From: Cyclobacteriaceae bacterium
Lineage (GTDB): Bacteria > Bacteroidota > Bacteroidia > Cytophagales > Cyclobacteriaceae
Assembly: GCA_025350305.1 (NCBI GenBank)
Contig: JANXYC010000169.1
Span: 1 to 33,789, forward strand
Reading direction: 5' to 3'
DNA length: 33,789 bases
Made by a program: the position numbers and the translations under genes. Positions 7,888-16,918 of the stretch are shown here, in pieces (the stretch's first letter is position 1; each line of letters begins with the position of its first letter). The notes below the pieces were generated by a model. It ran no database searches. It worked only from the letters and a program-made list of their open reading frames with translations, and had not been told where the DNA came from.

Positions 7888-7948
7888 AGATTAATTGATG
7901 AAAGGACCCGTTGTTTCTTTGAGAACTGTCTTAATGACCTTTCTGGTA

Positions 7949-8347
7949 CTAATGTATATCCGCCCCGGTAAGTTTCATTTCATACTGATCGGCGATATTG
8001 GCGACCTCCTGGAGCATTTCTTTTATATCATCCTCTGCCGCGCCATCCAATGAGGAGACGGCTTCTATTTGAAGATAATTTTCACTGATCACAAAGCGGC
8101 AATAGTTGAAAAAGGCCGTTTGCTCCAGCAGCATCTTAAAGTCAATCAAGTCATTGATCGGGCAAACTTTAGAAGTAAAGGTGATCACCTTTCGGTTGTA
8201 TAAACTGCTTTGCTTAATATTTCCCATCACCGTTTGGAATCGGTTTCCGGCAACGGGAATAATAATGACTGAAAGTGTTTTGTTGTACTCAATATATTGT
8301 CCACTGATCTGATCAGCATATTTCTTCATGAACGATGTTAAATCCAT
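7949..8347 (-). CDS. Small YbjN / type III chaperone-like protein
   Basis: A 132-aa soluble protein with no signal peptide or membrane segment. The pattern of alternating strands, the segment NYCRFVISENYLQIEA and a final acidic helix (DDIKEMLQEVANIADQYEMKL) resemble the YbjN and CesT-type secretion-chaperone fold. Such proteins often act as small binding partners, but I cannot assign one here. The gene lies upstream of rnpB on the same strand, and rnpB has its own -7 box in the 74-nt gap. The fold assignment is an impression from pattern, not a motif match. Confidence 0.6.
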   Translation of the reverse strand: MDLTSFMKKYADQISGQYIEYNKTLSVIIIPVAGNRFQTVMGNIKQSSLYNRKVITFTSKVCPINDLIDFKMLLEQTAFFNYCRFVISENYLQIEAVSSLDGAAEDDIKEMLQEVANIADQYEMKLTGADIH

Positions 8348-8415
8348 ACTTTTTTAGGTTAAAGGTCTGTGAAAAACACTTGCTGAAAGTAGGTATTTCC
8401 TGGCAATAAAAGTAG

Positions 8416-9261
8416 TTAAAAGTAAATAGGATGAAATTTTATACCCTGACTGGAAAACTCCAGGGTAGGGGCCGGAATTTTGATGATATTCAATATATAG
8501 AGTGCCGAATTTAAAAGTTTTGACGATGTCTTTACGTGTGAAAGATTGAGATCGAACGACAGGAAATATTTTCGGTGCGGCGAAAAATTCATCAATCCAT
8601 TTTCTTCATCTCTACCGTACACCATTCCCTCGGCACCTACGCCCACCGCCAGCGTCAGCCAGTGTGGTAAGGGCAGTTTTTTGATTTGAAAGCAATACCA
8701 AAAGGTTTGTCCGTTGTAGTCTTTTAGTAGTTCCTCCAAAAAACCATCACCCAGCATGGCTGGACGAAGGGGGGCAAAGGATGTTGCATGAAACGAAAAC
8801 TTGGGCCATATATTGATTCTCTTCCACAAGATGCGCTGGAGGAGGAAGGCAACACAACCCAGGGTGTTGGCGAGCACATCAAAAAGGGAAGCACCGTAGC
8901 GCTCTGAAAAGCCATCCGGTATTTCAATGGAAGAAACAAATAAAAAACCAAGTATCGTACCGACATGAGCCGCTGCCTTTTCATCAAGGTGTGCCCATGA
9001 CATTAGTCGGGTTGCAAGGGCGCTGACCTGGAAGGCCCAGAAGAAGTGGGCGAACTTGTCCATTTGCTTCCATTCAGCTGCATCATTAAAAAAATGAAAT
9101 CCGGAAACCCATTGTCTTGAGTACCAGGCGTACCCCAGCGACACAATGATCAATGTGTATATACCTGCTGAAAACAGTAGCACACCTTTTACACGGGGAG
9201 AGTTTAAGCGGGCCCGGGAGAAGCTTTGGACGAACGTGCTAATGAGCTCCTTTATTCCCAT
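8416..9261 (-). CDS. DUF2279 membrane-associated protein
   Basis: A 281-aa protein resembling the DUF2279 (YfiM-like) family. A membrane segment lies at about 25-45 (GVLLFSAGIYTLIIVSLGYAW). The family pattern is visible as QMDKFAHFFWAF near 66, EIPDGFSERYGASLFDVLANTLG near 113, and LKDYNGQTFW near 180. Its function is not established; a cell-envelope location is likely. The start overlaps the end of the TamB gene by 23 bp on the same strand, so the two are translated from one transcript and may work together in the outer membrane. The family call is good; the role is unknown. Confidence 0.8.
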   Translation of the reverse strand: MGIKELISTFVQSFSRARLNSPRVKGVLLFSAGIYTLIIVSLGYAWYSRQWVSGFHFFNDAAEWKQMDKFAHFFWAFQVSALATRLMSWAHLDEKAAAHVGTILGFLFVSSIEIPDGFSERYGASLFDVLANTLGCVAFLLQRILWKRINIWPKFSFHATSFAPLRPAMLGDGFLEELLKDYNGQTFWYCFQIKKLPLPHWLTLAVGVGAEGMVYGRDEENGLMNFSPHRKYFLSFDLNLSHVKTSSKLLNSALYILNIIKIPAPTLEFSSQGIKFHPIYF

Positions 9262-12200
9262 CCGTTTCCTCTTGAGGTGGATTTTTCTCGAGTTCTTTCC
9301 TTCGCCTTTCCCGTGCAGACCTTAGTAAATCTTTAAATTCATTAAAATTCTGTGTGTATAAAAGACTGACTCCAGTAGTAACTGCGGCAGTCTGCGTATT
9401 CAGTGAGCTTTGCAACTGATTGACACTTGAGCGACTGAACATTTTTACTTTAAACTTCCCATCGGGCGTCAGAAGATAATCGACAGTCCAGTCACCGGCA
9501 ATGGTAGAAAGCTCAGAACGGTTATATTGATTTCCAAAACTGCCATCGCGCGTTACCCGTAAACGGCCGTTCAGAAATGAATAGGAGAGACGGAGCTGGA
9601 ACGTGTTGAATGCCTCCTGGTCCAGTGTGCCTAAGTCGAGGTCAATTTCAAGATTTTGATCAACCTGACTGAGCCAATAGCTCAATTGATTTGAAAGAAG
9701 TTCACTCACACTGTTATAGAGTGAACCACCAGTAGCAAAAGCATCCGGAGGAGAAAATTTTCGAAGGATAATCAGACTAAATACCTGGCGCTTCGTTTCT
9801 TGTTCGTCAAGTTTTGCTTTGAAAGCATTGAAGTCAAACTTCAAGGGCTCCAATCTAGTCTTGCCATCGACCGTCACATTTATATTGTCGGGAAGGTTGA
9901 TGGCCGCGATGTCAAAATTGATTTGTGGTGACAACATCGGGCCATCCAGTTTCAACAATACTTCTACCGGATATTTTCTGCGTATGTTAGGGTCATTGAT
10001 CAAGGTCTGGTCAGGGAGGATCGGTCCCATCGAGGCGAGTTGCCGGTAGCTTGCCGTAATGTTTAAGTTGCCTTCATACGGATCGCCAAACCAGGTAATA
10101 CGACTTCCGGGTTTAATGGTGAATTCCTTGTTGATGACATCATACAGGGTAAAGTTGTATGCTCCTTCCGTGAATTCGATCAAACCAAACATATTGAAGT
10201 CACCTTTCGTATCGATTTGCAGGTTAATATCACCGCGGCCTCTCCCACGAATAATATCTCCCGATTTGATGTCGAATATTATTTCTGTGTAGGCGTCAGG
10301 TGTCACGTCGATATCCAGGTTGAGGGTTAGTCCGGAAAGTTCGCGTTTGTTGAGCTGCTTCTTAACTATTTTCTTCTTCAAACTATCGGTGAAATTTGAA
10401 AATTGAATAAAGTCCTTTTTCTCCAGGGAAGCAGTGCCACCCACGGGTATGGAGAGGCGGGTATTTTTATTTGTTCGAACACTTGATGAAATCCTAAGAT
10501 TGGAGGCTGGGCCTAGAATATTCAACGTTCCAGTGCCATAGGCCAAACCGTAAAACAAACTATTGTCCTTGGGTGTAGTATTGAGAAGCTGAAAATTTGT
10601 AAAAGAGGCATCAAGGTTTAATCGCATCCTTGAAAAACTTCTGTGGGCGATGTAGCCTTCAAGTTTTCCTTTATTCTTAAAGGCATCGATTAATTCAAAA
10701 TTGGTGAATTGAATTTGGTCAGGTGTGATACCCAGCGTTCCAGTGACTTTGTAAATGGTTTTTAGATAGTTGATCATGAGCTTACCATCCCTGATTTTTG
10801 CTTCCCCTGTGATATTCGGTTTTGTGAAGGTTCCCTGAATGTCATAGACGCCTGTCAGCGTACCATCCAATTGGGAGAACAGGTCTTTAACCACGGGTTC
10901 TATTAATTTAAGATTGGCTTTTTCAAGGATAGCCTTTGTGTGAAGCGGATTGTTTTTATCTTTTGGGTCATAATAACCTTTGATATCGACAATCCTGCTC
11001 TTGAGCCGGTCAATGGTTATGTCAATGTTAAATTGGTCACTTACCGGGTCGCGCGTATTGTTCCCTTGTACTTCGCCTACTAGAAAATTATTGATTGTAA
11101 GAGAATCAATAGTGAGAATATTTTCGATGAACACACTGGTGTACAAATCACGTTGCCTGAACTCGGCATTCAAACGGCCTTTGAATTTCTCAGAACTGAA
11201 GAAGTTTATGAAGGAGAGATCGAAGTTACTGATGTTAATATGAAGAATCTTGGCGGGGTCATGTGAGATAAGGCCATCAATCCGTATGGATTGGTTTTCG
11301 TGTGCGATACCCAGGTGATGGATACTCCATTCAGGCCCCTTCAGGAGTGTGTAGTTGTTTTTGTTGATCGACCAGTTGTCTCCCAGTATTTTGATCACGG
11401 ATGGGAGAATTTTGATTTTTGTACTGTCTTTCAAAAAATCAATTTCAGATCGTAGGCGAACGGAGTTGTCATAGCCTTCCTGATCAACATCCACGCCAAA
11501 GTCAATATGGTCCTTGTTCCAGATGCCTTCTACAAAAAGATTTTTGGTATTCACGGTTTTGTTTAGTTGCTGACTTGCTGATTTGATGGTGAGTTGTGCC
11601 AGCACTTGGGTGCTATCCCGCATTTTAGAACCACTAAATTCAATTTCATTTCCCGTGAACGTCTGACCGTTGATAAGCAGTGAATCGATGTTCGTAAACA
11701 CATGCAGATTGGAGGTGGTGTTGTTTGAGAATTCTCCCTGAACGAGTGTTTCTCTGGACGTATGCGCAGCCATATCAAACACCCGGAAAATCGGATCAAT
11801 ATTGTGAAGGTCAGCTTTTATAACGGCCTTGTATGCCTGGTCAGTCTTTCGTTTGGATTCATAGTACTGTTGAATAGCACGGGGATCATTTTGTATATTC
11901 AAAGCAAATTCGTGAATAAGTTTTTGTATATCATTGAAAAGAGACGAATAGTAAAAGTCTCCAGTAAGAGAAAGATCAGCAATCGAACTTCGAAGGGTCA
12001 GCGACCGGCTCCCTTTTTCATTTTCTGAGATTAGCCGAATTGAATCAACATGAATGGAATCGTCCCGGTACTTGACAAATGTCTTTTTGAATAAGGCCGT
12101 ACCGACGATCGAATCAAGGGTTAATCCCCGGCTATCAATATCTACATAGGACTGGAGAAATATTTCCTCTTCTGATAATTTCAGTTTATGCAGAAAGGCC

Positions 12201-13807
12201 GTATCAAGATTGGCATGTAGTTTAATTAGGTCTTTGCCATGACGCAGGTCAATGGAGCCCGTCATCGTAAACTGCAAATTGGGATCGTTAATGTCCAACT
12301 CGCCATTAAAAAATTGTTTGGCAAACCGCGCGTTGGAATGAATGTTGGAATAATTGTACCCCCGAAGGCCAATCGATGCAATATCGCCCACCAGCTTAAA
12401 GTCGGCTGCTTCTCTCGTAAACCCCTGTCCTTTTATTTGACCGCTCAGGTTAACCTTTTGAAAATTTACGGTGTCCTTAAGAAATCGCCCAAGCTCTACA
12501 TCAATTAATTTTAGTTTGCCACTGTACGAACTTTGACCAATGTTATTCTCCGCAATTTTGTAATTGATATCAGATTGCATGTGCCCAAAAGTTGTAACGA
12601 AATCTCCGTCGGCAACAAAATCATTGACGAAGCCGATGAAATTTCCTTTGAGCTGAATATTCTTCAACATATCAAGACTGCTTGCAACATTTTCAGGAAT
12701 TATGAAATCGAGGTCACGGGCAAAAACGGTGGATGGACGCAGTTTTGCATGAATAAATGTTTCTTTAACAGAAGGAAGCCCATCCATTTCAAGACTTCCG
12801 CGAATCGTGGAGGTGCCGATGGTTATTTCCATTGGATTAAAAATGAAGTGGTTGACTTTTCCATTGAAGTGTCCACTCAGGAGCACCGGTTCTTTCCATT
12901 TTTCCAGGCCTGATGAGAAGAGTGAGATATCCTTTGGGTACAGCTTGGTATCCTTCAGGCTGGCGTGGATGGTTACTTTGCTATTGAAATCATTTAAATC
13001 GGCTTGATTTTTATACATGAAAATAACAGTGTCCGTAACGTGACTTTTGTTAAAGCTCAGGTTCAGGCCCTGGAATTCCATTGACGATTGACTGATACGA
13101 AAGAATGTGCTGAGTTCTTTAACCGTTAGCTGCGTCTTTTGATCTTTTATCAGCAACGACTCCACTTGAAACTCGATGGTATCACCAATGACTTTGAAGT
13201 TATTCAAATTGCCTTCATCCAGGGCAACCCGGAAGTGGTTGAAGTCAAAACCGTTCCCGATAGAATCCTGGTCGGTTTGGTTCATGGAAAACATGGATTG
13301 CGCCACCAGCACCTCACCAATCTTTATCTTCGGGCTGCGGCCGCCTCGTTTGCCAGAGGAGAGCTGTTTATTGATCTCCGCAATAAAGATGTTGATGTTT
13401 AGATCTTTGGTAGTATCCGAATCAGGAATTGTCACCAAGTTTACAACTCCACCTTTCAGAGACACAGCATCCAGGTTGATATCCTTGTTTTTATAAATGC
13501 TGGCAAGACTGAAATTTACGAACAGTTCCCCCGCCTCAATCATGGAGTTGTGTTGAGGATCCGAGATTTTCAGTCCGGTAATCTCCAGACGGTCATACCA
13601 GAGTATGTAAAACCGCTCGAACTTAATATCAAAGCCGGAGACTGCGGAAAAGCCACCGGTGATTCGGTTAATTAAACTCTTTTGGACGGCCGGAATTTGA
13701 AGGATGCTGAAGCCGATTATTGTAAAGGCAACCGTCGCAAAAAAACCGTAGATGACAATTCGCTTCAGCCATTTCAGAACCCGAAATTTAATAACTTGCC
13801 ATTTCAT
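9239..13807 (-). CDS. tamB: TamB-like translocation and assembly module protein (DUF490)
   Basis: A 1522-aa AsmA/TamB-family protein that should span the periplasm from the inner to the outer membrane. Proteins of this family are implicated in outer-membrane protein assembly or bulk phospholipid transport. An N-terminal membrane anchor lies at about 18-36. A long beta-rich body of repeated amphipathic strands follows, and the C-terminal DUF490-like region (about 1150-1490) includes the repeated strand pattern GDIIRGRGRGDINLQI. The tail is charged (RRRKELEKN). The size is typical for Bacteroidota. The start codon is 10 bp from the divergent tsaD start. Many plus-strand ORFs listed inside this gene are shadows. 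Symbol use follows family similarity; a TamA partner is not in the window. Confidence 0.9.
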   Translation of the reverse strand: MKWQVIKFRVLKWLKRIVIYGFFATVAFTIIGFSILQIPAVQKSLINRITGGFSAVSGFDIKFERFYILWYDRLEITGLKISDPQHNSMIEAGELFVNFSLASIYKNKDINLDAVSLKGGVVNLVTIPDSDTTKDLNINIFIAEINKQLSSGKRGGRSPKIKIGEVLVAQSMFSMNQTDQDSIGNGFDFNHFRVALDEGNLNNFKVIGDTIEFQVESLLIKDQKTQLTVKELSTFFRISQSSMEFQGLNLSFNKSHVTDTVIFMYKNQADLNDFNSKVTIHASLKDTKLYPKDISLFSSGLEKWKEPVLLSGHFNGKVNHFIFNPMEITIGTSTIRGSLEMDGLPSVKETFIHAKLRPSTVFARDLDFIIPENVASSLDMLKNIQLKGNFIGFVNDFVADGDFVTTFGHMQSDINYKIAENNIGQSSYSGKLKLIDVELGRFLKDTVNFQKVNLSGQIKGQGFTREAADFKLVGDIASIGLRGYNYSNIHSNARFAKQFFNGELDINDPNLQFTMTGSIDLRHGKDLIKLHANLDTAFLHKLKLSEEEIFLQSYVDIDSRGLTLDSIVGTALFKKTFVKYRDDSIHVDSIRLISENEKGSRSLTLRSSIADLSLTGDFYYSSLFNDIQKLIHEFALNIQNDPRAIQQYYESKRKTDQAYKAVIKADLHNIDPIFRVFDMAAHTSRETLVQGEFSNNTTSNLHVFTNIDSLLINGQTFTGNEIEFSGSKMRDSTQVLAQLTIKSASQQLNKTVNTKNLFVEGIWNKDHIDFGVDVDQEGYDNSVRLRSEIDFLKDSTKIKILPSVIKILGDNWSINKNNYTLLKGPEWSIHHLGIAHENQSIRIDGLISHDPAKILHINISNFDLSFINFFSSEKFKGRLNAEFRQRDLYTSVFIENILTIDSLTINNFLVGEVQGNNTRDPVSDQFNIDITIDRLKSRIVDIKGYYDPKDKNNPLHTKAILEKANLKLIEPVVKDLFSQLDGTLTGVYDIQGTFTKPNITGEAKIRDGKLMINYLKTIYKVTGTLGITPDQIQFTNFELIDAFKNKGKLEGYIAHRSFSRMRLNLDASFTNFQLLNTTPKDNSLFYGLAYGTGTLNILGPASNLRISSSVRTNKNTRLSIPVGGTASLEKKDFIQFSNFTDSLKKKIVKKQLNKRELSGLTLNLDIDVTPDAYTEIIFDIKSGDIIRGRGRGDINLQIDTKGDFNMFGLIEFTEGAYNFTLYDVINKEFTIKPGSRITWFGDPYEGNLNITASYRQLASMGPILPDQTLINDPNIRRKYPVEVLLKLDGPMLSPQINFDIAAINLPDNINVTVDGKTRLEPLKFDFNAFKAKLDEQETKRQVFSLIILRKFSPPDAFATGGSLYNSVSELLSNQLSYWLSQVDQNLEIDLDLGTLDQEAFNTFQLRLSYSFLNGRLRVTRDGSFGNQYNRSELSTIAGDWTVDYLLTPDGKFKVKMFSRSSVNQLQSSLNTQTAAVTTGVSLLYTQNFNEFKDLLRSARERRRKELEKNPPQEETDGNKGAH

Positions 13808-13817
13808 TTAGCTGAAT

Positions 13818-14849
13818 ATGCGGCCAACCATCCTTGCCATAGAGTCCTCGTGTGACGAGACATCCGCTGCTGTAATATGCAACGGCAAGGTACTCAATAA
13901 TATTGTTGCTTCGCAAAATGAACACCATAAATACGGCGGTGTTGTGCCGGAATTGGCATCCCGCGCACACCAGCGGCAGATCGTCGGTGTAGTGGAAGAG
14001 GCCATGCAGCTTGCAAACATTACGAATGAAAATCTGGATGCCATTGCCTTTACCCGCGGCCCCGGACTTATGGGTTCCTTGTTGGTGGGTGTGTCGTTTG
14101 CGAAGGGCATGGCTTTGTCACTCGGTATACCTTTAATTGAAGTGAATCATATGCAGGCGCATATTTTGGCGCATTTCATTCCTACCCCACAGGGTATTTT
14201 AAAACCTTCATTTCCATTCTTGTGCCTGACGGTGAGCGGAGGGCACACGCAATTGGTAGTAGTCCGTGACTATCTTGAAATGGACATCATCGGTCAAACA
14301 CAAGATGATGCGGCGGGTGAGGCATTTGACAAGGCTGCCAAAATCCTTGGCTTGCCCTATCCGGGTGGTCCGCTGATTGATCGCTATGCCCAGGAAGGTA
14401 ATCCTGATAAATTCAAGTTTCCAGACACCGACATGCCGGCCCTTGATTTTTCTTTCAGTGGAATCAAGACGGCCTTTTTGTATTTCATCCGCGATAACAA
14501 GGAGAAGGATCCCAGGTTTATAGAAAACAATCTCAAAGACATTTGTGCCAGCCTGCAGCATAAACTTGTGGAAATGTTGATGAATCGTTTGGAGAAGGCC
14601 AGCGTTCAAACCGGCATAAAACAGATTGCTATTGCCGGTGGAGTATCGGCCAACACGGAGTTACGAAGGGAATTGGCGCGAAGGGGAAAGACGCTGGGGT
14701 GGCAAACATTTATACCGGAGTTTCAATATTGCACGGACAATGCGGCGATGGTTGCGATGGCAGCGCACTTCAAATACTTGAAAGGAGATTTTGCGGGGAT
14801 GGACTGTGCACCGGTGCCCAATTTGAATTTTGATCATGAAGGCCGATGA
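13818..14849 (+). CDS. tsaD: tRNA N6-adenosine threonylcarbamoyltransferase
   Basis: Transfers the threonylcarbamoyl group to A37 of ANN-decoding tRNAs, working with TsaB and TsaE. The 343-aa length is standard. The start MRPTILAIESSCDETSAAV is the family signature. The metal-binding H111 and H115 occur in EVNHMQAHILAHF, and the sugar-kinase-like motif GGVSANTELR is near 275. The protein is cytoplasmic and the gene is normally essential. The stop overlaps the next start in an ATGA, so the hotdog protein is translationally coupled. The promoter must lie within the 10-bp gap or inside the 5' end of tamB. Confidence 0.97.
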   Translation: MRPTILAIESSCDETSAAVICNGKVLNNIVASQNEHHKYGGVVPELASRAHQRQIVGVVEEAMQLANITNENLDAIAFTRGPGLMGSLLVGVSFAKGMALSLGIPLIEVNHMQAHILAHFIPTPQGILKPSFPFLCLTVSGGHTQLVVVRDYLEMDIIGQTQDDAAGEAFDKAAKILGLPYPGGPLIDRYAQEGNPDKFKFPDTDMPALDFSFSGIKTAFLYFIRDNKEKDPRFIENNLKDICASLQHKLVEMLMNRLEKASVQTGIKQIAIAGGVSANTELRRELARRGKTLGWQTFIPEFQYCTDNAAMVAMAAHFKYLKGDFAGMDCAPVPNLNFDHEGR

Positions 14850-15235
14850 AAAATATTTTTGCCCGGGGAGATACCAAAATTTATTGTAGGAAGGTGACAG
14901 CATCGGATCAGGCCATTTTTCATGGTGAACTTTTGCATCCTGTTTGTTCTACCTTTGCGCTGGCACGAGACTTTGAATGGTCCTCGCGTTTGTTTTTTCT
15001 GGAGATGAAAGAAGCGGACGAAGAAGGTGTGGGCACGTTTCTTCACATTGATCACAAAGGTCCGGCGTTCGTAGATGAAGAGATTGTTTTTACCGCGACT
15101 GTTGAAGACAATACCGGCCGGGAATTTGTGTGTGGAATTGAAGCTCGAGTTAATAATCGTTTGATTGCATCGGGCAGGACCGGGCAGAAAATGCTGAAAA
15201 AAGAAAAACTTGCCACGATCTTTTCAAAACCGTAG
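14846..15235 (+). CDS. Hotdog-fold thioesterase family protein
   Basis: A 129-aa single hotdog domain resembling the FlK (fluoroacetyl-CoA thioesterase) branch of 4HBT proteins. The segment GVGTFLHIDHKGPAFVDEEI (about 71-90) fits the conserved His-containing strand and loop of that branch. Related enzymes hydrolyse acyl-CoA thioesters; the substrate here is unknown. Its ATG overlaps the tsaD stop by 4 bp, implying coupled translation, although no functional link is obvious. It is probably cytoplasmic and dimeric or tetrameric like other hotdog proteins. The family call is by pattern only. Confidence 0.7.
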   Translation: MKNIFARGDTKIYCRKVTASDQAIFHGELLHPVCSTFALARDFEWSSRLFFLEMKEADEEGVGTFLHIDHKGPAFVDEEIVFTATVEDNTGREFVCGIEARVNNRLIASGRTGQKMLKKEKLATIFSKP

Positions 15236-15265
15236 CGTGAATTTTATGCGGTGACGATTTGATTA

Positions 15266-15322
15266 TGTAACCCAAGCCTTAAGGCTGGGGTTACAGGTGA
15301 CAAAATTAAAAGGGCTTTAGCC
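15266..15322. repeat. Intergenic palindromic repeat between the thioesterase and smpB genes
   Basis: A 30-nt hairpin at 15266-15295 pairs TGTAACCCAAGCCTT with AAGGCTGGGGTTACA (14 of 15 positions). A second small palindrome, GGCTTTAGCC, follows at 15313-15322. The pair resembles composite intergenic repeats I recall from other Bacteroidota genomes. The first hairpin has no T-run, so it is not a clear terminator. Confidence 0.55.
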
Positions 15323-15395
15323 AAAATGAGGTAGTTTGTATGAATCATTTTTAATGGGACACTACTGATCAAGTATTACAACTTAGAATTTATAC

Positions 15396-15857
15396 ATGTC
15401 ATCGAACCGATTTTCAAATACCGTCAACATTAAAAACCGGCAAGCCTCTTTTCAGTATGAACTGCTGGATACGTACGTGGCGGGTATTGCGCTAAGAGGA
15501 ACAGAGATTAAATCTATTCGTGAAGGAAAAGTAAACTTACAGGATGGCTATGTTTATTTTTCAAGTGAAGAAGCATTCGTAAAAGGTGTTAACATTTCTC
15601 CTTTTGCTCAGGGGACTCATTATAATCATGAGGCAGCCCGTGAACGCAAACTCCTGATGAAAAAAAGCGAGATTAATAAATTGAGAGCGAGGACAGAGGA
15701 GAAGGGTTTAACAATTGTCCCCCTTCGGTTGTTTATCAACGACAGGGGTTATGCGAAACTGGAGATTGCTGTTGCCCGAGGCAAGAAGACCCACGATAAG
15801 CGGGAGAGCATCAAGGAAAGGGAAGCAAAAAGAGAACTAGCGCGCACTAAATTTTAA
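15396..15857 (+). CDS. smpB: SsrA-binding protein SmpB
   Basis: Binds tmRNA and delivers it to stalled ribosomes for trans-translation. The 153-aa length is standard. The core RQASFQYELLDTYVAGIALRGTEIKSIREGK is diagnostic, followed by VNLQDGYVYF. The basic C-terminal tail (KKTHDKRESIKEREAKRE) is the part that enters the mRNA channel. The gene is followed after 16 nt by the NlpC/P60-like gene and may be co-transcribed with it. The tmRNA gene ssrA is not in this window. Confidence 0.96.
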   Translation: MSSNRFSNTVNIKNRQASFQYELLDTYVAGIALRGTEIKSIREGKVNLQDGYVYFSSEEAFVKGVNISPFAQGTHYNHEAARERKLLMKKSEINKLRARTEEKGLTIVPLRLFINDRGYAKLEIAVARGKKTHDKRESIKEREAKRELARTKF

Positions 15858-15873
15858 GAAGCCACAATTATTC

Positions 15874-16662
15874 ATGGAACCAGCAGCGTTTGGAGTTTGC
15901 CGCCTGGCCGTTGTGCCGGTCCGCAATGAGCATCGAGATACCGTTGAGCAATTGACGCAGCTTCTGTTCGGCGACCACTATGAGGTGCTATCCGTCACGT
16001 CTGACAGAAAATGGGTACAAATCAAAATTTATGCTGACCAGTGCGAAGGCTGGTTGGATGTAAAGCAGCATCATGCGATTTCGAAAGAATATTTTGATCA
16101 GATCAATCAAACCGACTACAAGATTACTACAGAGATCGCATCACCTGTTCTTTATAAAAAAAGTCCGCTTACTATCGTGATGGGGAGCATTGTACCAATT
16201 TCAAACTCCGAATTATTTAAGGTAGAAGAACAGTTTGCCTTTAATGGGGAATCGAAGGGCTTGGGCCAAAGGAGGGATGTTGATTTTTTGAAAAGCATAG
16301 CAAAGAAATATCTGTCGTCACCGTATCAGTGGGGAGGCAAGAGCCCGTTTGGCATTGATGATTCCGCCTTTGTACAAATGGTTTATAAAATTGCAGGGTA
16401 CTCACTTCAACGGGAGGCTCGCCACCAGGCGATTCAGGGAAGGAAGATCAAATCTATTGAAGAAGCCAAACCAGGCGACCTCGCATTCTTTTCGGAAAAG
16501 GATGGCGCCGTGGCTCACGTGGGGATGATTATGGATGACGAAAAGATTATTCACTCCTTCGGCCAGGTTCGTGTCGATGCGATCACCGAAGAAGGAATCC
16601 TGAATCCAGAAACTAAAATTTACACCCACCTCCTTCATTCTATAAGAAGAATTATTTCCTGA
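15874..16662 (+). CDS. NlpC/P60-family protein with the catalytic Cys replaced
   Basis: A 262-aa protein with SH3-like N-terminal modules (about 10-120, ending in a VEEQFAF segment) and a C-terminal NlpC/P60 domain (about 135-260). Active members are cysteine endopeptidases that cut peptidoglycan stem peptides. The catalytic motif, normally DCSGF, reads DDSAF here, with D163 in place of Cys (codon GAT, at least two base changes from a Cys codon). The following Gly is also Ala. The His region AHVGMI (H215) and the third polar residue (HSFG, H227) remain. It is therefore probably an inactive binding protein or a changed enzyme. No signal peptide is visible. It sits 16 nt after smpB. Confidence 0.85.
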   Translation: MEPAAFGVCRLAVVPVRNEHRDTVEQLTQLLFGDHYEVLSVTSDRKWVQIKIYADQCEGWLDVKQHHAISKEYFDQINQTDYKITTEIASPVLYKKSPLTIVMGSIVPISNSELFKVEEQFAFNGESKGLGQRRDVDFLKSIAKKYLSSPYQWGGKSPFGIDDSAFVQMVYKIAGYSLQREARHQAIQGRKIKSIEEAKPGDLAFFSEKDGAVAHVGMIMDDEKIIHSFGQVRVDAITEEGILNPETKIYTHLLHSIRRIIS

Positions 16663-16819
16663 GTTGATATCCTGAACTAGCGCCACTCCAACTATTAAAC
16701 GATAAAAAAGTTGAGGTACAGTATCAGTACCAATGAACAGATTCTGGCATTAAGAGGTTTTATTAGTTGGAACGGCACTAGTCGCACAATCCATTTTCAT
16801 AGTTTCAATTGTACTTTGA

Positions 16820-16875
16820 CCTACGCTGAGACAAGCTTCGGTGGGCTTGCCCGCCGAAGCTTGTCTCAGCGTAGG
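16820..16875. repeat. Large REP-like palindrome upstream of the HNH gene
   Basis: Two 27-bp arms, running from CCTACGCTGAGACAAGC to its complement, are perfectly matched except for one T-G pair, and are separated by 2 nt. The arms are flanked by G-rich sequence. The hairpin is far stronger than needed for termination and lacks a T-run. It resembles a dispersed repetitive palindrome. It also creates a spurious upstream extension of the HNH ORF. Confidence 0.8.
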
Positions 16876-16918
16876 CGGGGGGGTTGCAGAACTAAAACTT
16901 TGGTTCTATCTTTTCAGC

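Noticed and set aside
9819-13496. Many plus-strand ORFs of 60-126 aa
   Set aside because: They are antisense shadows of the continuous 1522-codon TamB frame, with no family resemblance.
16841-16918. 26-codon N-terminal extension of the HNH protein
   Set aside because: The extra codons come from the palindrome and a G-run; the conserved N-terminus begins at 16919.
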